Shown piece after piece: positions 44,011-51,251 of a stretch of 64,000 nucleotides of DNA. The stretch spans positions 124,001 to 188,000 of the forward strand of contig JAWKLR010000001.1 in assembly GCA_041392625.1 (NCBI GenBank). Direction: 5' to 3'. Each line of letters starts with the position of its first letter. Within the stretch, counting starts at the first letter, position 1. The notes under the pieces are model-generated. The model was not told the DNA's origin. It saw nothing but the letters and a program-made list of their open reading frames with translations, and searched no databases. The DNA comes from M3007 sp041392625. Lineage in GTDB: Bacteria; Bacteroidota; Bacteroidia; Chitinophagales; Saprospiraceae. The translations under genes were made by a program, and so were the position numbers.

Positions 44011-45783
44011 ATGGCATTATCTACATTAGACTGGCTGTTCATTGCAGCATTTTTTATCCTTTCTCTGGTGATTGGCCTTTGGGTATCGAGGCAGAGTGGA
44101 AAAAGCTCGTCCGACTTTTTCTTATCGGGTCGGAGTATGCCCTGGTGGCTACTTGGGGTGTCCATGGTGGCCACTACCTTTTCAGCGGATACACCCAACC
44201 TGGTAACCGATATTGTTCGCAAGAATGGCGTTGCCGGAAACTGGGTTTGGTGGGCCTTTCTGATTACCGGAATGCTTACTGTTTTTGTCTATGCCCGCTT
44301 GTGGAGACGATCTGGAGTGCTCACCGATTTGGAGTTTTATGAAATGCGATACAGTGGCAAGGAAGCAGCCTTCCTTCGTGGCTTTAGGGCAATTTATCTG
44401 GGAGTTGTATTTAATGTGCTCATCATGGCTACGGTTTGCCTTGCAGCCATCAAAATTGGGAGCACCATGCTGGATATGGACCCAATCCATACCTTGCTTC
44501 TGGCATCTGTGGTGACGGTTGCCTATTCGGTATTGGGGGGCTTGCGCGGTGTGATTCTCACCGATTTTTTCCAGTTTGCAATTGCAATGATCGGTACCAT
44601 TTGGGCTGCTTATGTCATCGTGAATCTGCCTGCAGTTGGCGGCTTGGAAAACCTGATTCACCACGAGAATGTGGTGGGTAAAATCAGCATTTTACCCGAT
44701 TTCAACAACTCGGAAGCCCTGATTTCACTTTTGATAATTCCTTTGGCAGTTCAGTGGTGGGCGGCCTACTATCCTGGTGCAGAGCCAGGCGGCGGCGGGT
44801 ATATTGCGCAGCGTATGCTGGCTGCAAAGGATGAAAAAAATGCAATTGGAGCGACCTTGCTCTTCAATATTGCCCATTATGCCCTGCGTCCCTGGCCCTG
44901 GATTCTCATCGCCCTCGCTTCGCTGATCGTTTTTCCGGATGTAGCATCCATTCAGGCTGCCTTCCCAAATGTTTCTGCAGATGTGGTAGATGATGATTTG
45001 GCGTATTCTGCTATGCTGACCTTTTTGCCGAAGGGGCTGTTGGGATTGGTGATTGCATCCTTGATCGCTGCATTTATGTCGACCATTTCAACCCATTTGA
45101 ATTGGGGTTCTTCGTACATCGTCAACGATTTTTACAAGCGGTTTGTGAAACAGGACGCCAGCGAGAACGAATTGGTTTTGGTGGGCCGTGTATCTACCAT
45201 TGTGCTGATGGTCATAGCGGCAGTCCTGGCGTTATTTTTAAGCAATGCAAAAGCCGCATTTGACATCATCATACTCATGGGTGCCGGTACGGGGTTGTTG
45301 TTCATTCTGCGCTGGTTTTGGTGGCGCATCAATGCTTACAGCGAGTTGGCCGCCATGGTGATTTCCTTTCTCGTAGCGGTGACGTTTAAGTTTGTCATCC
45401 CGAATACATTCTCCAATACAGCTGAATTGCTGATCAGTGTATTAATAACTACGCTTGGATGGATCGCCGTGACTTACGCCACCCAACCCACCGATGAGCA
45501 AACGCTTATTCGTTTTTTCAAATTAATCCGGCCGCACAGCATGGGCTGGAAGCCCATTGTAGAAAAAGGTATGGCTACGGGAGAACTCCGACAAGAAGAT
45601 GTGACAGTCGGCAAACTTCCACGGGAACTTTCCGCCATGTTTGCCGGGATATTCATGGTATACGGCATCCTGTTTGCCACAGGCTTTGCCCTGTATGGAA
45701 ACGGACTGTATGCAGGTGTGGGAATTGCGATCACCGTGCTGTGTGGCTGGGTGCTTTGGAAGGGGTGGAGTAAGGTGGCGTGA
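44011..45783 (+). CDS. Sodium:solute symporter family (SSS) transporter
   Basis: This 590-aa protein has about 13-14 membrane helices. Typical SSS features are 'DFFLSGRSMPWWLLGVSMVA', then 'TFSADTPN', 'RAIYLGVVFNVLIMATVCLA', 'YSVLGGLRGVILTDFFQF' and 'KGLLGLVIASLIAAFMSTIS', followed by 'THLNWGSSYIVNDFYK'. Such carriers use the sodium gradient to import sugars, amino acids or vitamins. It follows the NagB-deacetylase gene, so an amino sugar or related monosaccharide is the best guess (inference). A palindromic repeat and a terminator come after it. Confidence 0.93.
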   Translation: MALSTLDWLFIAAFFILSLVIGLWVSRQSGKSSSDFFLSGRSMPWWLLGVSMVATTFSADTPNLVTDIVRKNGVAGNWVWWAFLITGMLTVFVYARLWRRSGVLTDLEFYEMRYSGKEAAFLRGFRAIYLGVVFNVLIMATVCLAAIKIGSTMLDMDPIHTLLLASVVTVAYSVLGGLRGVILTDFFQFAIAMIGTIWAAYVIVNLPAVGGLENLIHHENVVGKISILPDFNNSEALISLLIIPLAVQWWAAYYPGAEPGGGGYIAQRMLAAKDEKNAIGATLLFNIAHYALRPWPWILIALASLIVFPDVASIQAAFPNVSADVVDDDLAYSAMLTFLPKGLLGLVIASLIAAFMSTISTHLNWGSSYIVNDFYKRFVKQDASENELVLVGRVSTIVLMVIAAVLALFLSNAKAAFDIIILMGAGTGLLFILRWFWWRINAYSELAAMVISFLVAVTFKFVIPNTFSNTAELLISVLITTLGWIAVTYATQPTDEQTLIRFFKLIRPHSMGWKPIVEKGMATGELRQEDVTVGKLPRELSAMFAGIFMVYGILFATGFALYGNGLYAGVGIAITVLCGWVLWKGWSKVA

Positions 45784-45798
45784 TAGAACGCCCATTAT

Positions 45799-45828
45799 GG
45801 TAGAGACGCAAGATTTTGCGTCTCTACC
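45799..45828. repeat. Palindromic GTAGAGACGCAA repeat, copy 3
   Basis: GGTAGAGACGCAA (45799-45811) and TTGCGTCTCTACC (45816-45828) form a perfect 13-bp stem with a GATT loop. It is the cleanest of the three copies in the window (others at 28489 and 28671) and lies 15 bp after the symporter stop. Confidence 0.85.
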
Positions 45829-45880
45829 ACAATCGCATTGTTTACCCAAATCGGATTGTATTCCACAAAACCCCAAATAA

Positions 45881-45916
45881 AAAAAGAGTCACAATCATAC
45901 GATTGTAACTCTTTTA
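45881..45916. terminator. Bidirectional terminator between the symporter and tRNA-Pro
   Basis: AAAAAGAGT and ACTCTTTT pair, with an inner arm ACAATC/GATTGT around ATAC and one C/A mismatch. The A- and T-runs let it work on both strands. It lies between convergent transcripts. Confidence 0.8.
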
Positions 45917-45920
45917 AGTG

Positions 45921-45994
45921 TCGGGATACCAGGATTCGAACCTGGGACCCCCTGCTCCCAAAGCAGGTGCGCTACCGGACTGCGCTACATCCCG
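45921..45994 (-). tRNA. tRNA-Pro (anticodon TGG)
   Basis: The minus strand folds as a full cloverleaf of 74 nt. The acceptor CGGGATG pairs with TATCCCG (one G-T). The D arm is GCGC...GCGC. The anticodon arm is CCTGC-TTTGGGA-GCAGG, giving anticodon TGG. The T arm is CCAGGTTCGAATCCTGG. No CCA is encoded. Confidence 0.97.
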
Positions 45995-46075
45995 AAATTC
46001 CATCGGTTGTTTTGTGAGTTGATGAGGCTGTTTTAACAAACACATCGCGGAAAGAATTCCACTCACTCCGAATTG

Positions 46076-46164
46076 CGGATGGGGCGGGATTCGAACCCGC
46101 GGTACGAGTTTCCCCGTACGCCGGTTTAGCAAACCGGTGGTTTCAGCCACTCACCCACCCATCC
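46076..46164 (-). tRNA. tRNA-Ser (anticodon GCT)
   Basis: The minus strand gives an 89-nt class II tRNA. The acceptor GGATGGG pairs with CCCATCC. The anticodon arm is CCGGT-TTGCTAA-ACCGG, giving anticodon GCT. A long variable arm follows (GTACGGGG AAA CTCGTAC), which is the mark of tRNA-Ser. The T arm is GCGGGTTCGAATCCCGC. No CCA is encoded. It lies upstream of tRNA-Pro on the same strand. Confidence 0.97.
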
Positions 46165-46277
46165 TGTGTGCGTAAGCGGACGCAAAGATAAGGGGCTTTA
46201 ATTCATATTGCCAAACCTTTTTTCAAATCTTTTTTGCTCCGCTCTATTTTTTTTTGATGCATGCCCAAACACGGGTA

Positions 46278-47714
46278 TTAGCCGTTGTTCAGACTCATCT
46301 TTATCTTCTTTTCGATCTCGGCTACCGTGTCCTTAAAGATCATATCGGTATCCATCATATCCTGAACTGCTTTGCAGGAATAAATCACCGTGCTGTGGTC
46401 GCGACCTCCAAATCGTTCGCCAATGGCTTTCAGCGATTTGTTGGTGAGGTTTTTGGCCAGGTACATGGATAATTGTCGGGCAATAACCACGTTCCGCTTA
46501 CGGGTTTCCTGCTGTAGGCGTTCCGTAGGCACATCAAAGTGCTCGGCTACCAACTGCTGGATGAACTCCACGGTGATCTCTTTGTTGATGGTGCTGACGA
46601 AGTTGCGAATTACTTCCTTGGCCAGTTCCATATCTACGTGACGGCTGTTGAGCATGGATTGCGCCAGAAGCGATACCATGACACCTTCCAACTCGCGGAT
46701 GTTGTTTTTGATGTTGTAGCAGATAAACTCCAAAACGTCCTGTGGGATATCGACGCCTTCGTTGTTTATCTTGGTTTCCAGAATGGCCATGCGGGTTTCC
46801 AGGTCGGGAGCCTGCAGGTCGGCACTCAGTCCCCACTTAAACCGTGAAATCAGCCGGTCTTCGATGCCTTCCAGGTCTTTAGGTGCCCGGTCGGAAGTGA
46901 GCACGATTTGCTTGTGATTCTGGTGGAGTTGGTTGAAGATGTGGAAAAAGATTTCCTGCATCTTTTGTTTTCCGGATAGAAACTGAATGTCATCAAGGAT
47001 CAACACATCCAGCATCTGGTAGAAGTTCACGAAGTCGTTAACCGCGTTGTTCTTGATGGCCTGGATGATCTGGTTGGAAAACTTCTCGCAGGAAACATAC
47101 AAAACTGCTTTGCCCGGGGAGGTTTGCACAATCTCATTTCCAATTGCCTGAGCAAGGTGGGTTTTACCCAAACCAACCGAGCCAAAAATAACCAATGGGT
47201 TAAAAGCGGTTCCTCCTGGCTTTTTGGCAATTGCCATACCGGCATTGCGAGCGAGGCGGTTGCAGTCGCCTTCTATATAACTTTCAAAAACGTATTGCGG
47301 GTTGAGTTGGTGCTCCACCTTAATGCGGCGAATACCCGGAATGATAAATGGGTTCTTGATCATTTCCGCATCGAACACACCGGGTACCGGTTCGTTGTCT
47401 TTTTCAGCAGATGGCTTGGAACTGGTGTGTCGCGCAGTCAGATCCAAATCAGGTGTGTTGGTTTGATTGGGTACATGGTAGAGCAAACGGGCTTTCTCCC
47501 CGAGTTCCTGACGAATGATAGGCTTAAGGATATGCACATAGTGTTCCTCCAGCCACTCGAAAAAGAACTTGTTCGGCACCTGGATGGTTAGGGATGAATT
47601 ATCAAGCAGCAAGGGCTTGATTGGTTCAAACCAAGTCTTGTAACTCTGGGGGCTCACTTGTTGTTTAATAGTACGCAGACACCGGTCCCATACCATGTGG
47701 CTATCCTTTGTCAT
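46278..47714 (-). CDS. dnaA: Chromosomal replication initiator protein DnaA
   Basis: The ATG at 47714 (MTKDSHMVWDRCLRTIKQQV) matches the family start; the open frame runs on to 47846 with no homology. The 478-aa protein has domain I (1-85), a linker with charged residues (about 90-130), the AAA+ domain with Walker A 'GSVGLGKTH' (about 178-186) and Walker B 'LILDDIQF', and domain IV with 'RLQQETRKRNVVIARQLSMY' and the box-binding 'FGGRDHSTVIYSCKAV'. DnaA opens oriC. It lies next to an AT-rich stretch with two DnaA-box matches, and downstream of it are two tRNA genes on the same strand. Confidence 0.98.
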   Translation of the reverse strand: MTKDSHMVWDRCLRTIKQQVSPQSYKTWFEPIKPLLLDNSSLTIQVPNKFFFEWLEEHYVHILKPIIRQELGEKARLLYHVPNQTNTPDLDLTARHTSSKPSAEKDNEPVPGVFDAEMIKNPFIIPGIRRIKVEHQLNPQYVFESYIEGDCNRLARNAGMAIAKKPGGTAFNPLVIFGSVGLGKTHLAQAIGNEIVQTSPGKAVLYVSCEKFSNQIIQAIKNNAVNDFVNFYQMLDVLILDDIQFLSGKQKMQEIFFHIFNQLHQNHKQIVLTSDRAPKDLEGIEDRLISRFKWGLSADLQAPDLETRMAILETKINNEGVDIPQDVLEFICYNIKNNIRELEGVMVSLLAQSMLNSRHVDMELAKEVIRNFVSTINKEITVEFIQQLVAEHFDVPTERLQQETRKRNVVIARQLSMYLAKNLTNKSLKAIGERFGGRDHSTVIYSCKAVQDMMDTDMIFKDTVAEIEKKIKMSLNNG

Positions 47715-47863
47715 ACCCAATGGAACATTTGGAGGTTGGAGTAAGAAAATCCTTACTTGTTTGAATGTTGTTTTCTGTTTGCGACAGGAATACAAAGGTT
47801 GGAATTTTTTTCTAAGCAGCGAAATGATTTCCTGATTTTTTCCCAAAAAAAATGTGAGGACTT

Positions 47864-48308
47864 TGTGAATAAAAAACAGTTTATAAAAAAATGTAATGTA
47901 TATTAAATTTGCTTAATTTGTTTGCATTGAATGTTAAGTAATTATTCTATAATATTAAAATAATTGGTATAATATTTTGTTTTAAAGAATGTATGTGATT
48001 TTATATAGTTTTTTTGTTGCTAAATCTGGAATTATATAAAATAACCAAATTTAATTATATATTAAACATAATTGCAATTTGTATGTGGCGTAAAGATTCA
48101 GAAGTTCCTGTTTTTCAGCCATCTATGTGTGCTGCTTTTTACTTTGATTTCAGTGTGGTTGAGTAGGCCATTGCAATGAGGAATTCATTGTTGCGCGAAT
48201 GTGTTTCAAAATGTAAATATATTGTTGCGTTGGTGTAAATATATTACCGTGCACTAAGTATCAGTGACTTATGTCTTTTGCTCCCGGGTATATAAGTGAT
48301 GTGGATAA
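47864..48308. other. Candidate replication origin (oriC): AT-rich region bounded by DnaA boxes
   Basis: Directly upstream of dnaA, 47870-48080 is strikingly AT-rich, with long A/T runs such as near 47880 and 48040, in contrast to the roughly 45% GC neighbourhood. A DnaA-box variant (TTATTCACA on the minus strand) lies at 47864-47872, and a perfect TTATCCACA (minus strand) lies at 48300-48308. No gene is seen in 47715-48405. Two boxes are few for an origin, so the call is tentative. Weaker boxes may be present. Confidence 0.45.
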
Positions 48309-48350
48309 AATTTGAAAAAAACTTCTGTTCGGAACATACAACGCCACGAA

Positions 48351-48379
48351 AAAAGGCTCTGCAAACTGCAGAGCCTTTT
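48351..48379 (-). terminator. Rho-independent terminator of the 48406-48930 gene
   Basis: AAAAGGCTCTGCA pairs perfectly with TGCAGAGCCTTTT around a 3-nt loop. On the minus strand it ends in a T-run and lies 27 bp past the stop of the upstream minus-strand gene. Confidence 0.9.
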
Positions 48380-48405
48380 GAGTTTTCTGGTGGGACCGTT
48401 TCTCT

Positions 48406-48930
48406 TTAGAATATCTGACTGGCTTCTGTTCTGATTGCCACCAAGGCAGTTTGCAGTGCATTGGCTCCTTCCTGTGCATTGAGCAACTCAAAAAGTCGGT
48501 CTACATAAGCATCATCCGGAGCGTTGGGGTCTAAGCCCTCTGCGGCATCCGTAATAAGTTTTAAGGTGTTGGCCTTGGCTAATAAGATGATTTGCCACAG
48601 GGTTTCCGAAACATACAGTTGCTGTGAACTGTTGTGATCAAATTCCTGACTAACGGCAAGCATCAGTGCGCCCTTCAAATCAGCAATGCGCATACCGCCT
48701 CCGCGGACGCGAAGCAGGGTGTTGGGAATGGATGCACGGTCGCACACGAGCGTCAGACGTTCGTAGGCCTGCAAACGGATTGGCAGGGAGATTTTCATTG
48801 CTTCGGTTTTCTTGGCCCGCGCAAATATACGCTGCTGCTCATCCAGGTGCATTTTAATCATAAAATACGCTGTGATGAATACAATGACCGAAGGGATGGT
48901 ATATTTTAGTATTTCCAGTAGGGTATCCAT
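48406..48930 (-). CDS. Conserved hypothetical membrane-anchored protein
   Basis: This 174-aa protein has one N-terminal membrane helix (about 10-27, 'YTIPSVIVFITAYFMIKM'), then a soluble, mainly helical domain: 'RIFARAKKTEAMKISLPIRL', 'QAYERLTLVCDRASIPNTLL' and 'LMLAVSQEFDHNSSQQLYVS'. The order resembles small Bacteroidota proteins of unknown function that I recognise only loosely. It is cytoplasm-facing by the positive-inside rule. It is the only gene in its transcript, with a TATTTTTG promoter element upstream and a strong terminator downstream. Confidence 0.75.
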   Translation of the reverse strand: MDTLLEILKYTIPSVIVFITAYFMIKMHLDEQQRIFARAKKTEAMKISLPIRLQAYERLTLVCDRASIPNTLLRVRGGGMRIADLKGALMLAVSQEFDHNSSQQLYVSETLWQIILLAKANTLKLITDAAEGLDPNAPDDAYVDRLFELLNAQEGANALQTALVAIRTEASQIF

Positions 48931-48961
48931 ATACTAGTTACTTGTTCTGTTTGTTGGGCGG

Positions 48962-48969
48962 CAAAAATA
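48962..48969 (-). promoter_or_regulatory. -7 element of the membrane-anchored hypothetical gene
   Basis: The minus strand reads TATTTTTG, a perfect TAnnTTTG, 31 bp before the ATG at 48930. Confidence 0.4.
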
Positions 48970-49180
48970 CACAACCATTCCTAAACTTTGGTAGCTATCA
49001 AGTGTTCTTGCTACTGTGATTGCTTTTTGGAAGGCTGGCAAGTACAACCCAAAGTATCCGTAGCCTGTCAAGGGTATTCTTGGATTCAAAGCCATTTAGA
49101 AAACAAAACGATTTTCAAGACGTTTATTCTGGTATGAGTCAATCGCTTTGAAATTCTGTTATGAATTCCAACGAAAGCAT

Positions 49181-49188
49181 TACTTTTG
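49181..49188 (+). promoter_or_regulatory. -7 element of the IscA-type gene
   Basis: TACTTTTG matches TAnnTTTG exactly and lies 22 bp before the ATG at 49211, a short-leader arrangement. Confidence 0.45.
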
Positions 49189-49210
49189 TATTACATTAGA
49201 TGAATTAATT

Positions 49211-49555
49211 ATGGAAACTGCTCTTCAAACTCCCCTGCAACTTACCGATGGTGCTGTGAAACAACTCAACAGCATCCGCGAAAAAGAAAACGTTCCTGCA
49301 GACTACTACCTTCGGGTAGGCGTGGAAGGCGGCGGCTGCTCGGGCTTTTCCTATATCCTCCGTTTTGACCAAAAACGCGAAGGAGATGATTTGTATGAAA
49401 TCAATGGCATCCAGGTAGCCATGGATAAAGCCCATGCAATCTATTTGTTGGGTATGGAAATTGACTTTGTAGATGGACTTCAAAATCGGGGTTTTTCATT
49501 TAATAACCCCAACGCAAGTTCTACCTGTGGCTGCGGAACCTCGTTCTCAGCATAA
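49211..49555 (+). CDS. HesB/IscA family iron-sulfur cluster assembly protein
   Basis: The ATG at 49211 (METALQTPLQL) follows the promoter element; 21 further upstream codons in frame are not part of the family. The 114-aa protein has the three Cys ligands of A-type carriers: Cys43 in 'GGGCSGFSY' and Cys106/Cys108 in 'TCGCGTSF' near the end, plus 'FVDGLQNRGFSFNNPNA'. These proteins hand Fe-S clusters or iron to target proteins. It is alone, not in a suf or isc operon, as is common in Bacteroidota. It could be named IscA, SufA or ErpA; the sequence does not decide. Confidence 0.95.
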   Translation: METALQTPLQLTDGAVKQLNSIREKENVPADYYLRVGVEGGGCSGFSYILRFDQKREGDDLYEINGIQVAMDKAHAIYLLGMEIDFVDGLQNRGFSFNNPNASSTCGCGTSFSA

Positions 49556-49556
49556 A

Positions 49557-50105
49557 CTACTCCGTGGGTGGAGCCCACTCTAACTCCATCAAATGTTGGA
49601 GCAGCCACTGCTCAAATCTAAGTAAACTTACCGGCGCATCTGCCTGATCGGCAATGCGCTTTTCTTTTTGTTCCAATCGAAGGTAACTGATGGTCATGGG
49701 GATATCCTCCAGCCAGGCCCCTCCAGGGTATTGGTCCTGCAATTCCCAGAAACCGGATAGCTCAGCCTTATTATATAGGGCTTCGATCCAGTCGGGACTG
49801 GCAGTAGATTCCAGATTGCCAGGCATCGGGCTGTTTTCAGCACCGCACCAACGTACATGGCCATTTTTATAAACCCAGGCTTCAAATACCGGGCAAGTTC
49901 CAAAACATGGTGTTTTGAGCATGGACGCAATCAGTATAGGGTCAACATCAACCGTATCTGATTTGAGTTCTATGTATTCTTCCGGCTCATGTTCAAGCTC
50001 CACTACAGGGGTGGTTTGCACTGGCTGAATTCTGTGGGTGCACGAGAAAAACAGGGCAAATAAAAAATAAACTATCAGGCTGAATGACCGGTGGGTTGGT
50101 GCCAT
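49557..50105 (-). CDS. DUF6438 domain lipoprotein
   Basis: The ATG at 50105 (MAPTHRSFS...) gives a lipoprotein signal with lipobox ending 'ALFFSC'; a second ATG at 50117 is also possible. The 182-aa protein contains the DUF6438 core 'KTPCFGTCPVFEAWVYKNGH' (two conserved Cys) and 'AELSGFWELQDQY'. The conserved Cys pair in this family may form a disulfide. Function is unknown. It is convergent with the IscA-type gene, sharing almost no spacer (1 bp). Confidence 0.82.
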   Translation of the reverse strand: MAPTHRSFSLIVYFLFALFFSCTHRIQPVQTTPVVELEHEPEEYIELKSDTVDVDPILIASMLKTPCFGTCPVFEAWVYKNGHVRWCGAENSPMPGNLESTASPDWIEALYNKAELSGFWELQDQYPGGAWLEDIPMTISYLRLEQKEKRIADQADAPVSLLRFEQWLLQHLMELEWAPPTE

Positions 50106-50120
50106 GGTGTATGTCAAAAT

Positions 50121-50158
50121 ATACCGGATTAGCTTTTTTCATAAGGCTAATCCGGTAT
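50121..50158. terminator. Hairpin between DUF6438 and RlpA genes
   Basis: ATACCGGATTAGC and GCTAATCCGGTAT form a perfect 13-bp stem with a 12-nt loop. It lies 10 bp after the RlpA stop on the minus strand. Only ATTTT follows, so it is a weaker terminator than others in the window. Confidence 0.65.
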
Positions 50159-50168
50159 CAACGGGAAT

Positions 50169-51074
50169 TTACAGTGTACTTAAATCAACAACATAGGCCC
50201 TTTTAAAGCCATTTTTAACTGCTGAGCTCTGTGCTTTGGTTGCGTCTGCCTTAGTTGCATAAGATCCAATCAAAATTTTATACAGAGCATTATTCCCCTC
50301 TCCACTAACGAGGATGAGAATTTTACCCGGCCATTTGGCATTCAGTCTTGCTGCTTCATCCATTGCTCCCTGAGCAGAGCTGAGTGCAGCACATTGAACA
50401 GCATAGCCCTGTTTGGCAGGCTTTGACATGCTTGCTTGGTATAATTCTGTTCCTGTAGGTTCACTAACAGCTGTTGGCGTAGCCAACACTGGCGCACTCA
50501 GGTCCGGAGTGGAGGAGCCAGGAGCCGAAACTGTTCCGGCTTTTGGACTGATATTACTTTTCTTACTGCTTGTATTTGGTGTGCTGTGAGTTACCGGTTT
50601 TACTACCGCAGAAACTCCATCGGTTGTAGGCGTATGAGAAGATATTACGCGGAATTCGCTGGGTTCTACCGGGGTAGGAGAGGCTACTTCCGTAATGGCT
50701 TCATCGGCTCCGACCACTTCAATTTTTACCCGTACAACACCATCCTGGATCATATTGAGATCCTCTGCTGCGCGGCGGGATAGATCCACACTAAAGCCGT
50801 CTTTGAAAGGACCACGATCCGTAACCTCAACAATAACCGACTTGTTGTTATCCAGCCTGGTCACCCGAAGTTTTGTTCCAAATGGCTGAGTCTTATGGGC
50901 GCAGGTATATTTGTTTTTATCATAAAGCCGGCCACTTGCTGTTTTGCGGCCATGCAGTCGGTCGGCATAATAGGCTGCTTTGCCATATTCCACTTTTGAT
51001 GCCTGTGCATACGCGCTGGTAACGGGCATCAGGAGGCCAACCAATAGAAGCAGAGAAAGAATCGTGCGAATCAT
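50169..51074 (-). CDS. rlpA: RlpA-family lytic transglycosylase with SPOR domain
   Basis: The ATG at 51074 (MIRTILSLLLLVGLLM) gives a signal peptide cleaved after 'AYA'. The 301-aa protein has an N-terminal double-psi beta-barrel of the RlpA type (about 25-115): 'GKAAYYADRLHGRKTASGR', 'YTCAHKTQPFGTKLRVTRL' and 'VEVTDRGPF.DGFSVDLSRRA'. A Ser/Thr/Pro-rich linker leads to a C-terminal SPOR domain (about 220-300) that binds denuded peptidoglycan. RlpA acts at the septum in daughter-cell separation. The lipobox usual in E. coli RlpA is absent; this one is secreted. Confidence 0.94.
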   Translation of the reverse strand: MIRTILSLLLLVGLLMPVTSAYAQASKVEYGKAAYYADRLHGRKTASGRLYDKNKYTCAHKTQPFGTKLRVTRLDNNKSVIVEVTDRGPFKDGFSVDLSRRAAEDLNMIQDGVVRVKIEVVGADEAITEVASPTPVEPSEFRVISSHTPTTDGVSAVVKPVTHSTPNTSSKKSNISPKAGTVSAPGSSTPDLSAPVLATPTAVSEPTGTELYQASMSKPAKQGYAVQCAALSSAQGAMDEAARLNAKWPGKILILVSGEGNNALYKILIGSYATKADATKAQSSAVKNGFKRAYVVDLSTL

Positions 51075-51251
51075 AGGTATTATTGGTATAATTAAAAAAT
51101 AGTGCGTTGATGGATTGGTTTTACAAAATAACAACGAAATTTTGAAGGATTCATTGAGGCTGGCCCAACAAATTGTACTTTTTCAGTTGTTGGTTGTAGT
51201 GGGTCGTTCATCTGTATTTCCAAAAACAGATAGACTGTTTTGTAAAACATC

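Noticed and set aside
48930..49150. Two loosely similar segments near 48990 and 49065 (GTAGC...TCAAG...TTCTTG)
   Set aside because: Identity is too low and the segments too short to call a repeat with confidence.
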